NCBI RefSeq assembly: GCF_000020725.1
Contig: NC_011146.1
Coordinates: forward strand, 2,665,501-2,729,500
DNA length: 64,000 bases
Direction of reading: 5' to 3'
DNA from: Citrifermentans bemidjiense Bem
GTDB lineage: Bacteria; Desulfobacterota; Desulfuromonadia; Geobacterales; Geobacteraceae
The position numbers and the translations under genes were made by a program. Below, one piece after another: positions 43,314-52,583 of the stretch. The notes beneath the pieces were generated by a model. It did no database searches. It saw nothing but the letters and a program-made list of their open reading frames with translations, and was not told where the DNA came from. Numbering within the stretch: the stretch's first letter is position 1; every line of letters starts with the position of its first letter.

Positions 43314-44087
43314 CTAATCTGCCTCAAAGACTCCGCTTGCCTGGTGCTGCCAGCCGAGAAAGAGATCCGGGCTGCAGACGTTCTGGCTATCGACGAGCTT
43401 CCTCGCAGCGGCCATGGCGAGCTGAGGATCGTTGTTGACCTCCGACAGATGGGACAGGAAAACACCCTGCAGCCCCGGATGCAGCAGCTCCTCCAGGAGC
43501 GCCGCGCCTTCGGCATTGGAAAGATGGCCGTGGCGGGAACGGATGCGCTGCTTGAGATGCCACGGATAGGGCCCGTCCTGCAGCATCCGCTCGTCGTGGT
43601 TGAATTCAAGGACCAGGGCGCGGCAACCTTTCAGCTTGTCGTGGGTGAGCCTTGTGGCGATACCGAGGTCGGTGGCGAAGCCGATCCCCCCCTCCCCGCT
43701 CTCGATCCGGTATCCGACCGGGTCGCAGGCGTCGTGGGTGACGGGAAAAGGATCGATGGAGACCCCCTTGAAGACAAAGGATGTGCCGGGTTCGAACTCG
43801 ACGTAATCGACACGGCCGATCACGTGGCGCGCAGCCTGGAGCGTGCGGGCGGAGCCAAGCACCGGGAGCTTCAGGCGCCTTGCCGTCGCTCCCACCCCGC
43901 GAATGTGGTCGGTGTGTTCATGGGTGATCAGGATGCCGTCCAAGGTGGCCGCATCGACACCTATGGAGGAAAGTCTGGCGATGGTCTCGCGCCCGGAAAG
44001 CCCGGCGTCGATCAGCAGGCGGCAGCCGTCGGTTTCCATGAAAAGGGAATTACCCTTGCTGCCACTCGCCAAGAGGCTGAGCCTCAT
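43314..44087 (-). CDS. MBL-fold metallohydrolase (YycJ/WalJ-like)
   Basis: A 257-residue metallo-beta-lactamase-fold protein. Metal-binding motifs are THEHTDH near residue 58, THD in FPVTHDACDP near 137, LEFNHDE near 170 and SRHGHLSN near 193. The N-terminus LSLLASGSKGNSLFME is typical of the YycJ/WalJ group, thought to act on nucleic acid in replication-cell wall coordination. GGAGGG precedes the ATG at 44087. No walK/walR genes are adjacent. Confidence 0.9.
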   Translation of the reverse strand: MRLSLLASGSKGNSLFMETDGCRLLIDAGLSGRETIARLSSIGVDAATLDGILITHEHTDHIRGVGATARRLKLPVLGSARTLQAARHVIGRVDYVEFEPGTSFVFKGVSIDPFPVTHDACDPVGYRIESGEGGIGFATDLGIATRLTHDKLKGCRALVLEFNHDERMLQDGPYPWHLKQRIRSRHGHLSNAEGAALLEELLHPGLQGVFLSHLSEVNNDPQLAMAAARKLVDSQNVCSPDLFLGWQHQASGVFEAD

Positions 44088-44205
44088 GCATCCCTCCGAA
44101 GTTGCGCAGATCAAGCCCGGAAACGGGGGCTCAAGAACGGCAGAAAAACCTTATTTTTATACAGGAAACGGGTGGCAGATTCAAGATGAAGTTGCTGAGA
44201 TTTGA

Positions 44206-46290
44206 TTAACGCAGAAGTCTGCTGTAGTCGGTCGCGTTCTCGCCGAGCCCGGGCGCCAGCGGCAGCAGGATATGGAAGGTGGATCCCGGGAAGCGCTCCG
44301 GGTTGTACCCGGTGGACTCCACCCAGATCTCGCCGCCGTGCATGTCGACGATTCCCTTGGCGATGGAGAGGCCGAGGCCCGCCCCCTTCGCCTTGAAGGC
44401 GACTTTGCCGCTGGAATGTTCCTGGATGTTCCCCACCTCGTAGAACTTTTCGAAAACCCTCAGCTGGTCCTCGCGGTCTATGCCGATGCCGGTGTCGGTG
44501 ACGGTGATCTCCAGGAAAAGATGGTGCTCGTGCCCTTCCCCGCCCCCCTCGGCACCACCCTTGCCGCGCAAAAGGTATTTTGCCGAGGTGCTGACGGTGA
44601 TCTTGCCGCCGTCGGGGGTGAACTTGATGGCGTTGCCGAGGATGTTGGAGAGGAGCTGCATGAGGCGCAGCGCGTCGCCGCGAATAGTGGGGATCGACTC
44701 GTCCAGGTTTACCACCACCTCCTGCTTCCTCATCGAGAAGAAGAAGCGGAGCTCGTTCACCGAGGCTTCGATGAGCCGGTTTAGTTGGATGTCCTCCACC
44801 TTCAGCTGCAGCCTCTTCTCGTCGATCATGGAAACGTCAACCATGTCCTTGATGATGTTGTCCAGGCGCGAGGCGGCGTTGGCGATGTTCACCACCATCT
44901 CCAGCACGGTCTTGTCCATGCGGTCGGCAAGGTCGGTGGTGATCAGCTCGGAGTACCCCATGATGACGGTAAGCGGCGTTTTCAGCTCGTGGGAGGCAAG
45001 GCCCAGGAAGGAATCCTTCATGCGGTTCAGCCGCGCGAGGTCGGCGGAACTCTTCTCCAGGTTCAGGATGATCTCGCGCTCGCGGGTCACGTCGCGGAAG
45101 ATCGCCTGCACCACGTTCTCAGAACCGCTCTTGATGCTGGAGGCGTGCAGCATGGCGACCATGGCGCCGCCTTGCTTCTTGCAGAGCTGCATCTCCTCAG
45201 CTATGTGCGCACCTTGCGCCGCCTCCCGGAAGATCCGGTGCACCTTGGGGATGTTGCTGATGTTCAAAAGGAGCAGCATCTTGGTGAGCGGCAGACCCAA
45301 AAGCTCCTTCGCCTCGTAGCCGAAGAACTCCTCCGCCATCTTGTTGACCATGCGGACGGACTCGTCGCCGCCGATGACGACGATAGCGTCGCTTGCGTCT
45401 TCCATCAGCGACTTGTAAAGCTCCTCGGAACGCTCAAGGTCGTTGGAGAGTCGCTCCAGCTTCCGGTAGGACGCCTGGAGCTCTTCGAAGGTCCGCTCCA
45501 TGTCCTGGTAGTTCTTTTTGATCTCGGCGTCCCTGTTCTTGAGAAACTGGGACATGATGTTGACGTTGCGGGCAAGCTCGTTGAACTCGTAGACCTCAAC
45601 CTCTCCGATGTGGGTGTCGAAAGCCCCTTCGGAGATCTGTTTCACCCCCTTGAGAAGCATCGAGATGGGCTGCATCACGTACTTTTTCATGAAGAGCATG
45701 ATGAGCGAGAAGGAGGTGAAGAGCGAGACGGCCAAAAGGAATAGGGTCTTCAACACCATTCCCTTCATCTTGTCCGAGACCACCTGCTCGCTGAAGCCGA
45801 CGTGCGCCATGGCGATCGGTTTGCCGTAGGGGCCGACGACGGAGACGGCGGAATCGTAAAAGGAGGTATCTACGCCGTCGACCGGCATGGAAATCCGGTT
45901 CTTGTAGACTCCGGATTCCGGACGGTCTCCTTCTTTCTTTTGGTCGGATTGCAGCAGACGCGCAGGAAAATTCATGAAGCGGGGATCGCTGGCAAAAAGA
46001 ACCTTGCCGGAGAGGTCGGAAACCAGACAGTAGGCTATGTCCTGGTTTCCCTCGATGATCTCTCGGCACTTCTCGGAGACCCCGGTCATATCCTTCAGTT
46101 CCAGACCCAGGTTGAGGACTTTTTCGATATTGGATTTGAGTGCGGTGGCGAGGCCTTTGGACCGAAGGTTGAGCGCGTTGACGTGATCTCGACGCAGCGC
46201 CATGATATCCATTCCGGAACCGATTGAAATCGCTAGGAACAGGATCAGGAAAGAGAACAGTAAGATGCGTTTTTCCAGGGTCATTTTCAT
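44206..46290 (-). CDS. membrane sensor histidine kinase with HAMP and PAS domains
   Basis: 694 residues. There is an N-terminal membrane helix (9-29), a periplasmic sensing region to about 170, a second helix (about 175-197), a HAMP linker, a coiled coil, a PAS domain (about 300-410, SLMEDASDAIVVIGGDESV), a HisKA dimerisation helix with the phospho-acceptor in ASHELKTPLTV, and HATPase boxes NILGNAIKFTPDGG, DTGIGI and GAGLGLSIAKGIV. A Gly/His-rich insert (LRGKGGAEGGGEGHEHH) interrupts the ATPase domain. No response regulator is adjacent, so it is an orphan kinase. Confidence 0.93.
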   Translation of the reverse strand: MKMTLEKRILLFSFLILFLAISIGSGMDIMALRRDHVNALNLRSKGLATALKSNIEKVLNLGLELKDMTGVSEKCREIIEGNQDIAYCLVSDLSGKVLFASDPRFMNFPARLLQSDQKKEGDRPESGVYKNRISMPVDGVDTSFYDSAVSVVGPYGKPIAMAHVGFSEQVVSDKMKGMVLKTLFLLAVSLFTSFSLIMLFMKKYVMQPISMLLKGVKQISEGAFDTHIGEVEVYEFNELARNVNIMSQFLKNRDAEIKKNYQDMERTFEELQASYRKLERLSNDLERSEELYKSLMEDASDAIVVIGGDESVRMVNKMAEEFFGYEAKELLGLPLTKMLLLLNISNIPKVHRIFREAAQGAHIAEEMQLCKKQGGAMVAMLHASSIKSGSENVVQAIFRDVTREREIILNLEKSSADLARLNRMKDSFLGLASHELKTPLTVIMGYSELITTDLADRMDKTVLEMVVNIANAASRLDNIIKDMVDVSMIDEKRLQLKVEDIQLNRLIEASVNELRFFFSMRKQEVVVNLDESIPTIRGDALRLMQLLSNILGNAIKFTPDGGKITVSTSAKYLLRGKGGAEGGGEGHEHHLFLEITVTDTGIGIDREDQLRVFEKFYEVGNIQEHSSGKVAFKAKGAGLGLSIAKGIVDMHGGEIWVESTGYNPERFPGSTFHILLPLAPGLGENATDYSRLLR

Positions 46291-46502
46291 CTATTAGTCA
46301 ATCCGACATCTATCGTGGGCAAAGGAAGTGCGCATCATGGTCCACGCAAGAGTAATTTATCCGCTTTGGAAAAGTCAATTATTATATGGATTTATTTGCC
46401 GATGTCTTAACTGCCGCCAACCCGGCTCAGAGGCCTGTGTCACAGCTGTTTATCACGCCATTCGTTCTTCGGCGATAGCGTGAATATCTTGAATTAAAAT
46501 TG

Positions 46503-47568
<1,066 letters not shown>

Positions 47569-47607
47569 GAAAAGGTGGTACTTGGAAGGGTAGATGTGAT
47601 AAGTAGA

Positions 47608-47642
47608 CGGGGGGGAGGCTGCTCCTCCCCGTATTTATTTTT
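47608..47642 (+). terminator. hairpin with T-rich tail between gap and pgk
   Basis: GGGGAGG at 47612-47618 pairs with CCTCCCC at 47624-47630 over CTGCT, followed by GTATTTATTTTT. It may act as a partial terminator or mRNA processing site that sets the gap:pgk ratio. Confidence 0.65.
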
Positions 47643-47660
47643 ATTGATTCAGGAGGTGTC

Positions 47661-48860
47661 ATGTCAATCCGCTATATCGATGAGATCGAAAACCTGTCCG
47701 GCAAGAAGCTCTTCATGCGCGTGGACTTCAACGTGCCGCTGGACGACCACCAGAACATCACCGAGGACACACGGATTCGCGCCGTCCTCCCCTCCATCAA
47801 TTATGCCCTCGACCAAAAGGCCAAGATCATCCTCGCTTCGCACCTTGGGCGCCCCAAGGGTGAGCGCAAGGAAAAATACTCCATGGCTCCCGCAGCCAAG
47901 CGCCTCTCCAGGCTTCTGGGCAAGGAAGTGAAACTGGCGTCCGACTGCATCGGGGACGAGGTGAAGGCTATGATCAACGCCATGCAGCCCGGCGACGTGA
48001 TCATGCTGGAGAACGTCCGTTTCTACGCCGGCGAAGAGAAAAACGACGCCGACTTCGCCAAGGCCCTCGCCAACGACTGCGACGTCTATGTCAACGACGC
48101 CTTCGCAGTTTCCCACCGGGCCCACGCCTCGGTCGAGGCCATCACCAACTGCTTCCCCGTGGTGGCTGCCGGCTTCCTGATGAAAAACGAGATGAATTAC
48201 TTCGAAAAGGCCATGAAGAACCCGATCCGCCCCCTGGTCGCCATCCTGGGCGGCGCCAAGGTCTCCGGCAAGATCGAGGTGCTTGAGAACCTCTGCGACA
48301 AGGTCGACAAGATCATCATCGGCGGCGGCATGGCCTTCACCTTCCTCAAGGGGATGGGCTACAACGTGGGCAAATCGCTGGTAGAGGACAACCTGATAGA
48401 TACGGCGATGAAGACCTACGAGAAGGCGCGCGCCCAGGGGGTCAAGTTCTACCTTCCCGTAGACTGCGTCGTGGCCGATCAGTTCAATCCGGCAGCCGAG
48501 ACCAAGGTCTGCCCGATCCAGGAGATCCCTGAAGGGTGGATGGCGCTCGACGTCGGCCCCGCCACCGTCACCCTCTTCACCGAGGCGCTGCAAAACGCGA
48601 AGACCATCGTCTGGAACGGGCCGATGGGGGTGTTCGAGATGGATGCCTTCTCCCGCGGCACCTTCGCCATGGTCTCCGCCGTAGCCAACTCCTACGCGCT
48701 TACCATCGTCGGCGGCGGTGACACCGACGTCGCTGTGCATCGCGCTGGCGAGTACGCAAAGATCAGCTACATCTCCACCGGCGGCGGCGCGTTCCTCGAA
48801 CTACTCGAAGGGAAGAAGCTCCCCGGCATAAAGGTCCTGGAAGACAAGGGGCACCAATAA
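47661..48860 (+). CDS. pgk: phosphoglycerate kinase
   Basis: Transfers phosphate between 1,3-bisphosphoglycerate and ADP. The 399 residues show RVDFNVPLD near residue 18, SHLGRPKG near 60, the nucleotide-binding GGAKVSGKI near 196 and GGGDTDVAV with [12 protein letters not shown] at the C-terminus. GGAGG precedes the ATG. It lies between gap and tpiA. Confidence 0.97.
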   Translation: MSIRYIDEIENLSGKKLFMRVDFNVPLDDHQNITEDTRIRAVLPSINYALDQKAKIILASHLGRPKGERKEKYSMAPAAKRLSRLLGKEVKLASDCIGDEVKAMINAMQPGDVIMLENVRFYAGEEKNDADFAKALANDCDVYVNDAFAVSHRAHASVEAITNCFPVVAAGFLMKNEMNYFEKAMKNPIRPLVAILGGAKVSGKIEVLENLCDKVDKIIIGGGMAFTFLKGMGYNVGKSLVEDNLIDTAMKTYEKARAQGVKFYLPVDCVVADQFNPAAETKVCPIQEIPEGWMALDVGPATVTLFTEALQNAKTIVWNGPMGVFEMDAFSRGTFAMVSAVANSYALTIVGGGDTDVAVHRAGEYAKISYISTGGGAFLELLEGKKLPGIKVLEDKGHQ

Positions 48861-49053
48861 AAACAGATAAAGATAAAGATAAAGATGGAGATTAAGACTA
48901 AGATTAAGATTAAGAATTAAGGCTAAGGTCGTGAGAATGGTTTTTGGTTTTCCTCAATCTTAATCTTTATCTCAATCTGTATTTAGGTTTTTCCGTCTTT
49001 CCTTAATCTTTATCTTTATCTTTATCTCAATGTATTTCTCCTGGAGGTATTAG
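48861..49053. repeat. GATAAA/GATTAA hexamer arrays in inverted arms, locus 2
   Basis: Left arm 48865-48920: AGATAAAGATAAAGATAAAG then AGATTAAG units. Right arm 48950-49029: TCAATCTTAATCTTTATC, then TTAATCTTTATCTTTATC. It is the same repeat family as at 43140-43313 with the order of GATAAA and GATTAA blocks changed. It lies in the pgk-tpiA gap and would be transcribed as a long imperfect hairpin. Confidence 0.85.
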
Positions 49054-49809
49054 ATGCGCAAGCCGGTCATAGCAGGCAACTGGAAACTGTTCAAGACTAA
49101 GAACGAGGCGCTCGCACTGATAGAAGAATTGGCACCGCTGGTTTCCGGCGTGGACAGCGTGGAGATCGTGGTGGCGCCGGTGTTCACCGTGCTCCCCACC
49201 CTCCCCGCTGCGCTCGCCGGCACCGGCATAAGCCTTGCCGCCCAGGACGTATTCTGGGAAGAAGAAGGCGCCTTTACCGGCGAAGTTTCGCCGCGCATGC
49301 TTCTCGATGCCGGTGCAAGCCACGTCATCATCGGCCATTCCGAACGCCGGCAGTATTTCGGCGAGACCGAGGAAACGGTCAACAAGAAGGTGAAGGCCGC
49401 ACTCAAAGGGGCGCTTGTCCCCATCGTGTGCATCGGCGAAACCCTGGAAGCGCGCGAAGCTGGCGATACCTTCAAGGTGCTGGAGCGCCAGCTGAAGGGT
49501 GGGCTCGAGGGGCTGACAGGGACACAGTTCGCGCCGGTCATCGTAGCCTACGAGCCGGTCTGGGCCATCGGCACCGGCAAGGTCGCCTCCGACGACCAGG
49601 CGCAGGAGGCACATGCCTTCATTCGCGGGGTCATCGCAGGACTCTTCGGCAAGTCGGCGGCGGATAAAGTGAGGATTCTCTACGGCGGCTCCGTGAAGCC
49701 GGATAACGTGAAAGGACTCATGTCGCGCCCTGACATAGACGGTGCGCTCGTGGGAGGCGCAAGTCTCAAAGGCGCATCTTTTGCCTCAATCGTGCGTTAC
49801 AGTGAATAA
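49054..49809 (+). CDS. tpiA: triosephosphate isomerase
   Basis: Interconverts DHAP and GAP. The 251 residues show GNWKLFK (Asn/Lys) at the N-terminus, IGHSERR (catalytic His) near 93, AYEPVWAIGTG (catalytic Glu) near 164 and YGGSVKPDN near 210. GGAGG precedes the ATG. Third gene of the glycolytic run. Confidence 0.97.
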   Translation: MRKPVIAGNWKLFKTKNEALALIEELAPLVSGVDSVEIVVAPVFTVLPTLPAALAGTGISLAAQDVFWEEEGAFTGEVSPRMLLDAGASHVIIGHSERRQYFGETEETVNKKVKAALKGALVPIVCIGETLEAREAGDTFKVLERQLKGGLEGLTGTQFAPVIVAYEPVWAIGTGKVASDDQAQEAHAFIRGVIAGLFGKSAADKVRILYGGSVKPDNVKGLMSRPDIDGALVGGASLKGASFASIVRYSE

Positions 49810-49876
49810 ATTCTTGGTTATTTACATCAAATATGCTAGAAAGTCTCTTTGAACACTCTCGGAGGTAAGGCTTTAA

Positions 49877-50275
49877 ATGACAATTCTACTGGTAACCCTG
49901 CATATCGTGGTATGTTTTGCCCTCATCGTCGTGGTCCTGCTGCAGTCCGGCAAGGGGGCCGAGATGGGTGCATCCTTTGGCGCCAGCGGCAGCCAGTCGG
50001 TTTTCGGCGCTGGCGGCGGCAGCACCTTCATGAGCAAACTGACCACAAGTGCAGCAATCATTTTCATGCTTACCTCCCTGGCACTGGCTTTTGCTTCCGG
50101 CAAAGGCGGCGGCTCTTCCATCATGTCGAAAGCCCCCAAGGCTAAGCCGGCACCGATGGGCGGCTTGCCGCTGCAGCAGCCGGTCGCACCGGCAGCACCG
50201 GGTAAAACAGCAGCACCTGCAGCCCCCGCTGCTCCCGCAGTACCTACAGCACCCGCAGCACCGGCACAGAAGTAG
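49877..50275 (+). CDS. secG: preprotein translocase subunit SecG
   Basis: Auxiliary subunit of the SecYEG channel. Two membrane helices (ILLVTLHIVVCFALIVVVLL and about 55-75) flank the conserved QSGKGAEMGASFG...SVFGAGG segment. The C-terminal 50 residues are an Ala/Pro-rich cytosolic tail. GGAGG lies eleven bases before the ATG. tpiA-secG-tRNA-Leu is a common bacterial gene order. Confidence 0.92.
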   Translation: MTILLVTLHIVVCFALIVVVLLQSGKGAEMGASFGASGSQSVFGAGGGSTFMSKLTTSAAIIFMLTSLALAFASGKGGGSSIMSKAPKAKPAPMGGLPLQQPVAPAAPGKTAAPAAPAAPAVPTAPAAPAQK

Positions 50276-50295
50276 CGTCGAACAGAGATTAACTG

Positions 50296-50324
50296 TTGAC
50301 ATCTCTGTCAGCAGATGATAGAAA
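50296..50324 (+). promoter_or_regulatory. promoter of tRNA-Leu(GAG) copy 1
   Basis: TTGACA at 50296-50301, 17-base spacer, TAGAAA at 50319-50324, 13 bases before the tRNA. Confidence 0.6.
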
Positions 50325-50337
50325 GTTGGTTCTTCTT

Positions 50338-50424
50338 GCCGAAGTGGTGGAATTGGTAGACACACCATCTTGAGGGGGTGGCGGGCGACAGCCTGTACGA
50401 GTTCGAGTCTCGTCTTCGGCACCA
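50338..50424 (+). tRNA. tRNA-Leu(GAG), copy 1
   Basis: An 87-base class II tRNA with encoded CCA. The acceptor stem is GCCGAAG/CTTCGGC, the anticodon loop TTGAGGG is closed by CCATC/GGTGG, there is a long variable arm (GCGGGCGACAGCCTGT) and the T-arm is GTTCGAGTC. It reads CUC/CUU codons. Confidence 0.97.
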
Positions 50425-50435
50425 TCGAAAACCTA

Positions 50436-50470
50436 AACGCCTTGACTCAAATTGAGTCAAGGCGTTTTTT
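50436..50470 (+). terminator. terminator of tRNA-Leu copy 1
   Basis: AACGCCTTGACTCAA pairs with TTGAGTCAAGGCGTT over one base of loop or a slightly larger one, followed by T-run. Confidence 0.9.
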
Positions 50471-50527
50471 CAATCAGTAGACTCCTCCCCTGCAGCAAAC
50501 AAAATCAGTATCATTAAAGTTTCTGTC

Positions 50528-50556
50528 TTGACTTGCTTCAGAACAAATGTTAGTAA
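50528..50556 (+). promoter_or_regulatory. promoter of tRNA-Leu(GAG) copy 2
   Basis: TTGACT at 50528-50533, 17-base spacer, TAGTAA at 50551-50556. Confidence 0.55.
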
Positions 50557-50569
50557 TGTGGTTCTTCTT

Positions 50570-50656
50570 GCCGAAGTGGTGGAATTGGTAGACACACCAT
50601 CTTGAGGGGGTGGCGGGCGACAGCCTGTACGAGTTCGAGTCTCGTCTTCGGCACCA
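50570..50656 (+). tRNA. tRNA-Leu(GAG), copy 2
   Basis: Identical over all 87 bases to the copy at 50338-50424, including CCA. The identity extends a few bases each side (GGTTCTTCTT before, ATCGAAAA after), which indicates a recent duplication or gene conversion of the unit. Confidence 0.97.
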
Positions 50657-50664
50657 TCGAAAAT

Positions 50665-50895
50665 CTAAGCGCCTTGGTTCAGTATGAGCCAAGGCGCTTT
50701 TTCTATTGAGGGGCAGGTTACTTTCTCCCCCCTGCTTTCAGATGCACCCGCCAAAGTCACAGGCATCCCCAAATCCCCCCTCTCATCCAAGCTGGTATGC
50801 CACAAGTTGGACCAGAACTGCATTAACTCTCGCTCAGCGTCTGCCAATACTTCGATTTTTTCAGCAGTTACCAGTTTCAACAAGTCAACCTCCAT
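50665..50895 (-). pseudogene. gene remnant or small protein ending inside a tRNA terminator
   Basis: A minus-strand frame of about 76 codons with protein-like composition (LLKLVTAEKIEVLADAEREL, MQFWSNLWHTSL). GGAGG precedes a TTG codon at about 50884, which could be its start. The last dozen residues are encoded by the terminator hairpin of tRNA-Leu copy 2, so the original C-terminus seems lost. I do not recognise the family. The promoter of the ferritin-like gene overlaps its upstream end. Confidence 0.4.
50668..50704 (+). terminator. terminator of tRNA-Leu copy 2
   Basis: AGCGCCTTGGTTCA pairs with TGAGCCAAGGCGCT (one G-T pair) over GTA, followed by TTTTTC. It is homologous to the terminator at 50436 with paired substitutions. 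Confidence 0.9.
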
Positions 50896-50898
50896 ACG

Positions 50899-50926
50899 TT
50901 GACAAGTCAATTACACCCCATATAAT
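50899..50926 (+). promoter_or_regulatory. near-consensus promoter of the ferritin-like gene
   Basis: TTGACA at 50899-50904, 16-base spacer, TATAAT at 50921-50926; both hexamers are consensus. GGGAGG precedes the ATG at 50971. Confidence 0.72.
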
Positions 50927-50970
50927 GTTTACACTTTGAGTTTAATGGGAAAAGGAGGCAGGGAGGATAT

Positions 50971-51459
50971 ATGAAAGACACACAAGAGGCGATCAGGCAG
51001 GCAATTCAGACAGAGAAGAACGCAATGAACTTCTACGAAATCGGCGCCAAGCAGATGAAAGACAAGGAGGCGAAAAGGCTCTTCGAACAGCTGGCCAGAG
51101 AGGAGAAGGAGCACGCCTTACAGTTCTTCCGGGCCTACACCGGCACCGACCTCGGTAGCTTTGACGAGTTCATAGCCTCTCCCCCGCAGAACGAGGCGTT
51201 GTGGGTCAACTCCATCCAGAAGGTGATCGGCCCCGACTTCACCGAGCAGAAAGCCCTTGAGTACGCCATGGAGAAAGAGACCCACCTGGAGAAGGCGCTC
51301 AGGGAAACAGCCGCGAGGATCACCGACCCAGCCATCAAAGAGATCTTCATTCTTAACGCGAATGAGACCCACAACCACTACCTGACCATCGAGTCAGAGT
51401 ATTCCCGCATTATGGCTATGGTAGACGAGTCAGACATGGACACCTTTGTAAGGGAGTAA
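50971..51459 (+). CDS. ferritin-like (rubrerythrin-type) diiron protein
   Basis: A 162-residue four-helix protein with the erythrin-type iron motifs: IQTEKNAMNFYEIGAKQ, REEKEHALQFF, MEKETHLEKAL and ANETHNHYL. It lacks the C-terminal rubredoxin domain found in rubrerythrin at 20562. It is probably a peroxide- or iron-related protein of anaerobes. A consensus promoter predicts strong expression. Downstream, 51460-51600 shows no gene. Confidence 0.85.
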   Translation: MKDTQEAIRQAIQTEKNAMNFYEIGAKQMKDKEAKRLFEQLAREEKEHALQFFRAYTGTDLGSFDEFIASPPQNEALWVNSIQKVIGPDFTEQKALEYAMEKETHLEKALRETAARITDPAIKEIFILNANETHNHYLTIESEYSRIMAMVDESDMDTFVRE

Positions 51460-51607
51460 TGGTCCCGACAGAGTGGCTTTTTGCCGCTATGACAATGGCA
51501 ATAATAAGCTCCAAGTCATATCCAGCGGCCGTTTAGGCATTTACACGTAGAAGCCCGTCAATAGCGGAAACAGGAAGAAAAAAATATTGTCTTTGACAAT
51601 TTTTTTC

Positions 51608-51636
51608 TTGCACGGAGAGCCCTCCAATGCTATAAG
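51608..51636 (+). promoter_or_regulatory. promoter of tRNA-Leu(CAG)
   Basis: TTGCAC at 51608-51613, 17-base spacer, TATAAG at 51631-51636, 14 bases before the tRNA. Confidence 0.6.
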
Positions 51637-51650
51637 TAGGTCTCTCGCAA

Positions 51651-51737
51651 GCCGGAGTGGCGGAATTGGTAGACGCGCTAGATTCAGGTTCTAGTACTCG
51701 AAAGGGTGTGCTGGTTCGATTCCAGTCTTCGGCACCA
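51651..51737 (+). tRNA. tRNA-Leu(CAG)
   Basis: An 87-base class II tRNA with encoded CCA. Acceptor GCCGGAG/CTTCGGC (one G-T pair), anticodon loop TTCAGGT closed by CTAGA/TCTAG, long variable arm, T-arm GGTTCGATTCC. It reads CUG, the dominant Leu codon of these genes. Confidence 0.97.
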
Positions 51738-51744
51738 AAGATTC

Positions 51745-51776
51745 AAGGGTTACGGATTATTCCGTAACCCTTTTTT
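51745..51776 (+). terminator. terminator of tRNA-Leu(CAG)
   Basis: GGGTTACGGA-TTAT-TCCGTAACCC followed by TTTTTT. Confidence 0.93.
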
Positions 51777-51896
51777 CGTTCTCCCCTCCCCCGCCTGACG
51801 GCAACTCGTCGGCCCCTTCTTAGTTCACCAAAGGCCTGCCCCAGCCCGCTTGAAATCCGTCGCGAAGCCGACTCCGTTGAGGTCGATAGGAGAAGA

Positions 51897-52583
51897 TCAG
51901 TACGAGTACAGCACGGTGAGCGCGGCTTTTTCCCTGGGGTTTGCAATGCTCTCGCCTTGCGTCTCGATGCGGTACAGTGCCGGCACGTGTTTCGGGGATA
52001 CGCCGGAGGAAGCGCCTGTGACTCCGGCGGCGCTGTCGAGAAGCTCGACTCCTGAGGTGTCGGAGTTGCCGGGCTGGGTGTCGACGATCTTTGCGTAGAC
52101 CTGGTAACCCGGCCCCTTAAGGCCCGGCAATTTGAAGGTCATATCGGGGGCTTGCTTGGGGTCGGGGCTCTGGTTTCCGGCTTGGCAGGCAGCCCATCCA
52201 GAGGAACGGAGGGAAAGTTTCTGCCCAAGGCAAGCATCCGAACTGAGCTCCAGGGATAGCGTAATGAAATCGTTCTTGATGGCGGCTCCGGGGGTTGAGG
52301 AGCCAAACATGCGGGGGATGAGTTCCTTGGTGATGAGCTGGACACCGCCGTGGGATGCCTCAAGAGCGGTCTTGTAGCGCTTGTGGGCGGCGGAGACCTT
52401 GGTCTGCATCAGTACCAGGTAGAGAACAGCGAGGGCGATCGCCAGCGATATCAGCGCCAGCAGCAACGCCGTGACCAGGGCAATGCCCCGTTCGTTGCCG
52501 AGTACGGTGACGGGGTTGCTCCAGCTCCCCTTCTTTACTGAACCAGGTTCTTCGGGCGCGTCACTATGGTGTAGAGCTTCCAA
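51897..52583 (-). CDS. PilX-like minor pilin/pilus assembly protein
   Basis: A 228-residue protein whose membrane segment (ERGIALVTALLLALISLAIALA) begins G-I-A-L-V, the PilX_N pattern of a type IV pilus minor component. The rest is extracytoplasmic with a few cysteines. The start is unclear: the only standard start in frame is a TTG at 52583, inside the end of pilW, and no SD is visible; translation by coupling is likely. It is last in the pilus cluster. Confidence 0.78.
   Translation of the reverse strand: MEALHHSDAPEEPGSVKKGSWSNPVTVLGNERGIALVTALLLALISLAIALAVLYLVLMQTKVSAAHKRYKTALEASHGGVQLITKELIPRMFGSSTPGAAIKNDFITLSLELSSDACLGQKLSLRSSGWAACQAGNQSPDPKQAPDMTFKLPGLKGPGYQVYAKIVDTQPGNSDTSGVELLDSAAGVTGASSGVSPKHVPALYRIETQGESIANPREKAALTVLYSY

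Noticed and set aside
47664-48740. Minus-strand open frame of 358 codons
   Set aside because: Antisense to pgk, which is certain.
50338-51896. Integrated element using the tRNA-Leu genes as attachment sites
   Set aside because: No integrase or phage gene and no direct repeat of a tRNA 3' end beyond the tandem gene copies; flanks are core genes.
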